Shown here: piece after piece, positions 58,727-64,000 of the stretch
Layout: each line of letters begins with the position of its first letter
Position numbering within the stretch: position 1 is the stretch's first letter
Source: Gracilimonas sp046602855
GTDB lineage: Bacteria; Bacteroidota; Rhodothermia; Balneolales; Balneolaceae
Assembly: GCF_046602855.1 (NCBI RefSeq)
Contig: NZ_JBKINJ010000001.1
Coordinates: 1,550,001 to 1,614,000, forward strand
Reading direction: 5' to 3'
DNA length: 64,000 nt
The notes under the pieces: model-generated
Seen by the model: the letters and a program-made list of their open reading frames with translations, nothing else
Told to the model about the DNA's origin: nothing
Database searches by the model: none
Translations under genes and position numbers: made by a program

Positions 58727-59950
58727 CTATTTGTATAATAGGTAAGGTTGTCTTTTAGTTTTAAAAATGCTGACATCTTCTTCCCAGCCGGGTAATGGTT
58801 TACCGCTCTCAATAGAAGACTCAATATCTATCCCAAACAGCTTGTTTGCAAAGTTTGTGACCTCAAAGTTGTCTGTATGTTCTCTTGCGTAGACTAAAAG
58901 ATCTAATCCCAGCTTCAAAGGATCAGTGTTTTCATAACCGTTTGGAAAAGAGATCTTTATCCCTTTAGATGGTATATTTTCCAATTTGGGAATTAAAGCT
59001 TTACCAGGAATATTTTTGGGAATAAAACAGACTGAGTCGAGCCTAACGTGGTGTTTTTCCTCAAGATTCCTGATATCAGATGAGTTATAGGTAAAACCGG
59101 GTGATCCAATGGTCAAAAACGGTTCGTCAGTTCCCCTGCCTTCTGAAAGGTTAGTACCTTCAAAGATCACCGTTCCTGTATAGGCAAATGCATGATCGAA
59201 TGATGGCAAGTTAGGAGACGGCGCTATCCAAGGTAACTTGGTGTCCGGCCATATCATCTTGCGATTCCATCCTTCCATTTCAATGACCTTGTATTTCAGG
59301 TTATCTCCTGTATTGATCCACCCTTCACCAACCGCCATCTGTGCGATCTCCCCCATGGTAAGACCATAGACTATGGGCATAGGATAATAACCGACAAACG
59401 ATTTATATCTCTCTTCCAGAGTCCATCCGGCAACATACTCTCCGCCTAATGGGTTGGGGCGGTCAAGGACCCATACCTCCTTATCATTCTTCCAGGCGGC
59501 TTCAAGTACCATACCCATCGTTGCGCTGTAGGTGTAAAACCTGACTCCCATATCAGGCAAATCAAATAGTAATAGGTCTACTTTATCGAGCATTTCTGCA
59601 GACGGTTTTTTAGAACTTCCATACAACGAATAGACCGGTAAACCTGTAGACCGGTCTACTCCGTCTTCAATGATCTCTCCGGCCGCGGCCTCACCCCTAA
59701 AACCATGTTCTGCGGCATATAAGGCTCTAATATTTACACCAAGGCTCAATAAAGTATCCAGCATGTGGGTGCCATCAACTCTGGAGGTGGGATTCATGAT
59801 CAACCCAACTTTTCTTCCCTTTAGCTTTTCCAGATGCTCATCCAATAACACTTCCGCTCCGGTTTTTACTGCCGGTGAGTTCTGACTTTGAATATCACTG
59901 CAGCTGAGTATTGTCAATGTGAAAAATAACAGCAGAGGTAACGTTTTCAT
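58727..59950 (-). CDS. namZ: DUF1343 protein, NamZ-type exo-beta-N-acetylmuramidase lipoprotein
   Basis: A 407-residue lipoprotein (lipobox ILSC, Cys17). It matches DUF1343: GRKVGLIMNPTSRVDGTHMLDTLL, LYAAEHGFRGEAAAGE, VDLLLFDLPDMGVRFYTY, VLDRPNPLGGEYVAGW and IAPSPNLPSFDHAFAYTGTVIFEGTNLSEGRGTDEPF. NamZ of Bacillus cleaves MurNAc from the non-reducing end of peptidoglycan fragments, and a Tannerella homologue has the same activity. The anchored form here would work on fragments at the outer envelope. It is a single gene, with AnmK at 31.6-32.7 kb as a possible recycling partner. Confidence 0.9.
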   Translation of the reverse strand: MKTLPLLLFFTLTILSCSDIQSQNSPAVKTGAEVLLDEHLEKLKGRKVGLIMNPTSRVDGTHMLDTLLSLGVNIRALYAAEHGFRGEAAAGEIIEDGVDRSTGLPVYSLYGSSKKPSAEMLDKVDLLLFDLPDMGVRFYTYSATMGMVLEAAWKNDKEVWVLDRPNPLGGEYVAGWTLEERYKSFVGYYPMPIVYGLTMGEIAQMAVGEGWINTGDNLKYKVIEMEGWNRKMIWPDTKLPWIAPSPNLPSFDHAFAYTGTVIFEGTNLSEGRGTDEPFLTIGSPGFTYNSSDIRNLEEKHHVRLDSVCFIPKNIPGKALIPKLENIPSKGIKISFPNGYENTDPLKLGLDLLVYAREHTDNFEVTNFANKLFGIDIESSIESGKPLPGWEEDVSIFKTKRQPYLLYK

Positions 59951-59972
59951 GAAGACGATTTATGATTGAAAT

Positions 59973-60006
59973 AAAAAGCCTCGTTCAACATAATTAAACG
60001 AGGCTT
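59973..60006 (-). terminator. Intrinsic terminator after ndk
   Basis: AAGCCTCGTT and AACGAGGCTT pair perfectly around an 11-base loop. On the minus strand the stem is followed by TTTTTA. It lies 24 bp past the ndk stop. Confidence 0.85.
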
Positions 60007-60029
60007 AAGATATTATAAAAGCGGTTGGA

Positions 60030-60461
60030 TCAAGCCTGATTTGCAACAACTTCTGATTCAGCAAAGAAGTATGCCGCTTCGATCTTGCCATTCTCAACGG
60101 AATCAGAACCGTGAATAATATTTTCACCAACACTGTCTGCAAAATCAGCCCGTATAGTTCCTTCCTCAGCTTCAGCAGGATTTGTAGCACCGATCAGACT
60201 TCTAAAATCAGTGATCGCATTTTCTTTTTCAAGTATCATTGGTACACAGGCCCCACTGCTCATGAACTCACAAAGTTCATCATAAAACGGTCTTTCTTTG
60301 TGAACTGCATAGAAACCTCCGGCAGTGTCTTTGGTCAGCCGAGTCATTTTCATTGCCAGAATTTTAAATCCAGCTTCTTGAATTCTTTTGGTAACCTCTC
60401 CGATCAGACCCTTTTTTACGCAGTCTGGTTTTAGAATAGTCAGTGTTCTTTCTTTAGCCAT
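60030..60461 (-). CDS. ndk: Nucleoside-diphosphate kinase
   Basis: The 143-residue enzyme transfers the gamma phosphate of ATP to nucleoside diphosphates. Start TLTILKPDCVKKGLIGEV; catalytic His117 lies in NIIHGSDS, the family signature, and RSLIGATNPAEAEEGTIRADF precedes it. The C-terminus (AAYFFAESEVV) is normal. It is a single gene with its own terminator, divergent from the cyclase gene at 60597. Confidence 0.98.
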   Translation of the reverse strand: MAKERTLTILKPDCVKKGLIGEVTKRIQEAGFKILAMKMTRLTKDTAGGFYAVHKERPFYDELCEFMSSGACVPMILEKENAITDFRSLIGATNPAEAEEGTIRADFADSVGENIIHGSDSVENGKIEAAYFFAESEVVANQA

Positions 60462-60596
60462 TATTATTGTGTCTTAAATTTTTGTAACATTTAGTTATAG
60501 AGATACTCTATTTCTTTACCTCGAAGATACGGGTTCGTTCATCAAGTTTCGAACTTTTAGTACTTTTTGGGAAAGATATCCTGTTATTTATTTTTC

Positions 60597-62441
60597 ATGA
60601 AGGAAGGACAACAAATACATCGCTGGGTCTTTAATTTGGCAGCTTCACCTGCCAAGTTGTGGCCTTATGTATCAGACACTAATCGCATATTCAGGCTTCT
60701 GGGTGCTCCACCCGTTCAGGAAATGCCTCTTTCACGAAATACTCCAAAAGGATATTTAGAACTATCTCATAGTATTCTGAATTCTCAGGTCACTTGGCAG
60801 GAAGAGCCTTACGCGTGGGAAACTCCTTTTAGGTTCAAAGTCACCCGTAATTATAAAGTCGGCTTTCTGGAGCACTTGTCAATTTTTACAGAATGCATTG
60901 AGACAGATGAAGGAACAAAACTGATCGTTAAAATCACAGTTGAGCCTTCAAACTCATTACTCTACTATCCAATCAGATTGTACGTAAACTACGTTCTAAA
61001 AAAGAAGCTGGCCGATTACCTTGAGATCGTGGATAATTCTGTGAGCCAGGGATTACACCCTTACGAACTGAATGAAGAAAAATCACTGATCAGAGGCGCT
61101 GATAAAAAGATTAAAAGGATCACTAAAGAGCTGGAAGAAAAGACCAAGCGTAAGCGGATCGTTCGCCACCTTATTGAACTTATCAGAAAAGCGGAGGATG
61201 AAGACCTTAAAAGTATTCATCCATACAGTTTGGCCAGGTATTGGGGTGAAAAAAAATATTCGGTTCTTAATGTATTTCTTCACGCCACCAATCTTGACCT
61301 TCTTGACTTCAGTTGGGACATTTGTTGTCCAAAATGCAAAAGTCCAAAAAATAACTTCCGGAAACTACAGGATACTAGGGGTCACTTATATTGTGAGGAT
61401 TGCAATGACGATTACATTATGGATTTCAACAAGAACACGCATCTTGTGTTTAAACCACATCCTCTTATCCGAAATGTTTCTAATAGATCGTATTGCTTAG
61501 GTGGACCTGGCAGTAAACCCCACCGTGTAGTTCAGCAAAGTCTGTTGATCGGTGATGAACGTTATCCTGAATTACAACTTGAGGAAGGTACTTATCTTTT
61601 CAGGACTCATAATCATGAAGGACATTTGGTTTTTCATGTACGTGAAAATGGCACCGATAACGTGAATATTTATGTGACTGACGAAGATTTTCATAGTCAG
61701 AGTATCACCATTTCCAAAAATCCGAACCTTGGTATCTTCAATCATTCCTCTCAGCCAATGGTTTGTTTCTTCGACAAACTTAATTGGAAGGAAGAAGCCA
61801 TTTATGCCACTGAAGTATGCTCCAATGTTGATTTCAATACCCTTTTCCCGAATGAAACCTTGAAAGAAACGAGTAAGGTGAGGGCCTCTGAGGTCACCAT
61901 GTTATTCACCGATCTGATGAATTCCACAGAACTTTATGTTAAGGAAGGTGATGAAACTGCTATCGGCCGTGTGATGGGGCATTTTAGAGTAATCCAACAG
62001 ATCATTGCCGAGGAACGCGGTGGTATTGTAAAAACTATAGGTGATTCAGTTATGGCTGTTTTCTGGGAGCCGGTCTCTGCCTTGAAAGCTGTTCAGAGAA
62101 TTCAACAAATATTCAGCAATTCATCTGCCGTTGGTAATGCTTTTAAGATCAAGGCCGGAGTGCATTTTGGAGACTGCACAGCTGTAAACCTCAACGGCCG
62201 TATCGATTACTTTGGTACTACAGTAAACCTGGCCTCTCGTCTGGTTGATGCAGCATCAGAAAAAGAGATAATGCTTTCCGAAGCCCTCTATGAGCATCCT
62301 GACATCAAACTTTATCTAGATAAAAACACCAAAACCTTCTTCGTTAAAGACAGTTCCAAGGAACTTAAAGGATTCAGTGAAGAGGAAATCAAAGTTAAAC
62401 AGATCCGACTCGAACGCCCACCAATGCGTCTTGTTATATAG
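60597..62441 (+). CDS. Class III adenylate cyclase with SRPBCC-like and zinc-ribbon regions
   Basis: A 614-residue protein from the ATG at 60597. The first 160 residues look SRPBCC-like (WVFNLAASPAKLWPYVSDTNRIFRLLGAP, an aromatic pocket fold). A helical middle carries a zinc ribbon (CCPKCKSPKNNF to LYCEDCNDDY) and a beta-rich DUF5939-like stretch. The C-terminal cyclase domain starts at about residue 433: metal-binding Asp438 (LFTDLMNST) and Asp483 (KTIGDSVMAVF), substrate-specifying Lys479 and Asp537 (GRIDYFGTTVN), which together favour ATP over GTP. No TM segment is present, so it is a soluble sensor. An upstream TTG frame (60567) overlaps a TACTTTTTG box and is rejected. cAMP output is inferred. 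Confidence 0.82.
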   Translation: MKEGQQIHRWVFNLAASPAKLWPYVSDTNRIFRLLGAPPVQEMPLSRNTPKGYLELSHSILNSQVTWQEEPYAWETPFRFKVTRNYKVGFLEHLSIFTECIETDEGTKLIVKITVEPSNSLLYYPIRLYVNYVLKKKLADYLEIVDNSVSQGLHPYELNEEKSLIRGADKKIKRITKELEEKTKRKRIVRHLIELIRKAEDEDLKSIHPYSLARYWGEKKYSVLNVFLHATNLDLLDFSWDICCPKCKSPKNNFRKLQDTRGHLYCEDCNDDYIMDFNKNTHLVFKPHPLIRNVSNRSYCLGGPGSKPHRVVQQSLLIGDERYPELQLEEGTYLFRTHNHEGHLVFHVRENGTDNVNIYVTDEDFHSQSITISKNPNLGIFNHSSQPMVCFFDKLNWKEEAIYATEVCSNVDFNTLFPNETLKETSKVRASEVTMLFTDLMNSTELYVKEGDETAIGRVMGHFRVIQQIIAEERGGIVKTIGDSVMAVFWEPVSALKAVQRIQQIFSNSSAVGNAFKIKAGVHFGDCTAVNLNGRIDYFGTTVNLASRLVDAASEKEIMLSEALYEHPDIKLYLDKNTKTFFVKDSSKELKGFSEEEIKVKQIRLERPPMRLVI

Positions 62442-62488
62442 TTAGGCAGCTGTTAATATTTTATACCTGCACTTTTCAAAGCTGACCT

Positions 62489-62508
62489 TACATTTGTTTT
62501 TATATTTG
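62489..62508 (+). promoter_or_regulatory. Candidate -7 promoter boxes for mgsA
   Basis: Two TAnnTTTG matches, TACATTTG (62489-62496) and TATATTTG (62501-62508), lie 50-70 bp before the mgsA ATG. Neither has a convincing -33 TTTG. Confidence 0.4.
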
Positions 62509-62557
62509 CCCTTACCTTCGCATCTTTAAGAGTAACTCTCACTCAAAGTTTATCATA

Positions 62558-63049
62558 ATGTCTTCAAATAAAATGCATCCTTCCATTGCTGATAGCATTC
62601 AGTCAATGAAGCCTAAAAAAAACATCGCTCTCATTGCTCATGATCATCGTAAAATGGATCTGCTTGATTGGGCTGAATACAACAGCGAAATCTTGTCTGA
62701 TCACAACCTTTTTGGAACCGGAACGACCGGAAAATTAGTCTCAGAAAAAACTGAACTGCCGGTATTCAGATTCAAAAGCGGTCCGCTTGGCGGCGATCTT
62801 CAAATCGGTACAGCCATTGTCCAGAATGAAATAGATGTGATGATCTTCTTCTGGGATCCCCTTCAGGCACAACCTCATGATGTGGATGTAAAAGCCTTAC
62901 AAAGGATCAGTATTGTATACAATATCCCGATGGCCTGTAACCGTTCGTCAGCTGATTTCCTGATCACTTCACCACTCATGAAGACAAAGTATGATCGATT
63001 CATCGTAGACTATAGCCAACGTTTCAAAAAAGACTTTGATGCCGAATAA
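62558..63049 (+). CDS. mgsA: Methylglyoxal synthase
   Basis: The 163-residue enzyme converts dihydroxyacetone phosphate to methylglyoxal. Family marks: IALIAHDHRKMDLLDWA, GTGTTGKL (53-60), SGPLGGDLQIGTAI with catalytic Asp80, and IFFWDPLQAQPHDVDVKALQRI. The first 20 residues are an extension relative to E. coli MgsA. The start is preceded by CAAAGTTTATCATA without a strong ribosome site. It overlaps the thioredoxin-domain gene by 11 bp and follows the cyclase gene by 116 bp; it probably has its own promoter. Confidence 0.95.
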   Translation: MSSNKMHPSIADSIQSMKPKKNIALIAHDHRKMDLLDWAEYNSEILSDHNLFGTGTTGKLVSEKTELPVFRFKSGPLGGDLQIGTAIVQNEIDVMIFFWDPLQAQPHDVDVKALQRISIVYNIPMACNRSSADFLITSPLMKTKYDRFIVDYSQRFKKDFDAE

Positions 63050-64000
63050 GTTAGCCAAAGAAAAAAGTCCATATTTACAACAACATGCCGATAACCCAGT
63101 AGACTGGTACCCTTGGGGTGATACGGCTTTTAAAAAAGCTAAAAAAGATAATAAGCCGGTATTCCTTTCCATAGGCTATGCAACCTGTCATTGGTGCCAC
63201 GTTATGGCTCATGAAAGTTTTGAGGATCCCGAGATTGCAGAGATGATGAACGAGACCTTCATTAATATCAAAGTCGATCGGGAAGAGAGGCCTGACATCG
63301 ATAATATGTACATGACCGTCTGCCAGATGCTGACCGGGCAGGGTGGCTGGCCCTTAACCATCATTATGTCACCAGATAAAGAACCCTTCTTTGCAGGTAC
63401 CTATATTCCAAAAGATGCCCGATTCAACCGTATAGGACTGCGGCAGCTTATACCTGGAGTGGCAGGCATGTGGAAAAATGAACCAAAACGAGTCAAAAAA
63501 GCCTCTGAAAAGATCAAAGAAGGCTTCCAGCGATCTCAGGATTTTGAAGGAGGAATGTTTCCCGGAACAGAGGCTACTGATTTTGCTGCAGAACAGCTTA
63601 CCAAAAGTTTTGACACAGAGCATGGAGGATTTGGAACAGCACCCAAATTTCCAAGTCCCCATAACCTCATGTTTTTATTACGACAGTGGAAAATAAGTGG
63701 AGATCAACGGTTTTTAGATATTGTAACAGATACTCTTACCAATATGCGTTTAGGTGGAATTTGGGATCATATTGGGTATGGATTTCATCGATACTCTACC
63801 GACCGGGAATGGCTTCTCCCTCATTTTGAGAAAATGCTGTATGATCAGGCTTTACTTCTGATGGCATGTACAGAAACATGGCAGGCAACAAAAGATCCGC
63901 TGTTTCGAAAAACAGCTTATCAGATCATACATTACGTAAAACGGAAACTCCGGCATCCTGAGGGTGGCTTTTATTCAGCCGAAGATGCCGACAGTGATGG
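63039..64000 (+). CDS. Thioredoxin-domain (DUF255/YyaL-type) protein, N-terminal part
   Basis: The gene is cut by the window end; 320 residues are visible from ATG 63039. It starts MPNKLAKEKSPYLQQHADNPVDWYPWGDTAF and has a thioredoxin-like domain with CxxC (YATCHWCHVMAHESFED), then VDREERPDIDNMYMTVCQMLTGQGGWPLTI, MSPDKEPFFAGTYIPKDARF and the start of an alpha/alpha barrel (FEKMLYDQALLLMACTETW). This is the conserved YyaL/spermatogenesis-associated-20 family, unknown in function. It overlaps mgsA by 11 bp, so the two are co-translated. Confidence 0.92.
   Translation, partial: MPNKLAKEKSPYLQQHADNPVDWYPWGDTAFKKAKKDNKPVFLSIGYATCHWCHVMAHESFEDPEIAEMMNETFINIKVDREERPDIDNMYMTVCQMLTGQGGWPLTIIMSPDKEPFFAGTYIPKDARFNRIGLRQLIPGVAGMWKNEPKRVKKASEKIKEGFQRSQDFEGGMFPGTEATDFAAEQLTKSFDTEHGGFGTAPKFPSPHNLMFLLRQWKISGDQRFLDIVTDTLTNMRLGGIWDHIGYGFHRYSTDREWLLPHFEKMLYDQALLLMACTETWQATKDPLFRKTAYQIIHYVKRKLRHPEGGFYSAEDADSD

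Noticed and set aside
60567..60596. TTG start of the cyclase gene
   Set aside because: It overlaps a TACTTTTTG box; the ATG at 60597 gives the expected N-terminus.

Overview
The window looks like chromosomal DNA of a heterotrophic bacterium of the Bacteroidota/Rhodothermota group, most likely a Balneolaceae-type marine or halophilic member. I infer this from a secreted protease with an NYPNPFNP-type C-terminal sorting domain (type IX secretion), a SusC/SusD pair, many lipoproteins with a lipobox but few strong Shine-Dalgarno sites, several TAnnTTTG promoter boxes, and roughly 40-45 % GC. It is almost entirely conserved housekeeping and envelope genes. I see no prophage, CRISPR array, tRNA or rRNA.

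Layout. 1-2770 (minus strand): a secreted subtilase whose signal peptide is encoded over a run of 12 identical bases, followed by two small lipoproteins. 2771-3346: an intergenic island of palindromic repeats. 3347-9812 (minus): pyruvate dehydrogenase genes pdhA-pdhB-pdhC and alaS. 10250-12200 (plus): a small membrane-protein module with a winged-helix regulator and two matching 21-bp palindromes. 12311-14567: CIA30 protein plus amine oxidase, then a DUF502 protein. 14571-21017: plant-type ferredoxin-NADP reductase, a repeat-containing membrane protein, a CheY-like regulator, a D-amino-acid-oxidase-like enzyme, MerC, a Bax-inhibitor-1 family protein and other small membrane proteins. 21122-27021 (minus): ECF sigma factor, HEAT-repeat anti-sigma candidate, two DUF4097 proteins and a DUF5916 outer-membrane protein. 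27235-30246: tex, then a RAYT transposase bracketed by its own two-hairpin REP repeats. 30290-38681: amino-acid biosynthesis (argD/dapC-like aminotransferase, thrC fusion, dapD, dapA, dapB, lysC) with anmK. 38872-42601: DUF819 transporter-like protein, a degenerate beta-lactamase-fold protein and an RsmI-type methylase. 42931-50750: SusC, SusD and a secreted Asp-box protein. 50835-64000: ankyrin protein, radical SAM protein, amidohydrolase, Nudix-pyrG, GDPD, rlmB, NamZ-type muramidase, ndk, a class III cyclase, mgsA and a partial thioredoxin-domain (DUF255) protein.

How the genes work together. lysC, dapB, dapA, dapD and the argD-like aminotransferase supply most of the succinylase route to diaminopimelate and lysine, and thrC uses the other branch from aspartate semialdehyde. 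NamZ and AnmK both fit MurNAc recycling. The sigma/anti-sigma/DUF4097 block looks like an envelope-response operon. SusC/SusD/Asp-box protein look like one uptake and degradation locus.

The most notable observations are: threonine synthase fused to a LeuA-type allosteric domain; a G12 tract in the subtilase signal peptide (possible phase variation); the RAYT element with a distinctive two-hairpin REP and a diverged solo copy 26 kb away; and the paired palindromic operators of the HTH_34-type regulator. All family calls are by eye from motifs; no database search was run.
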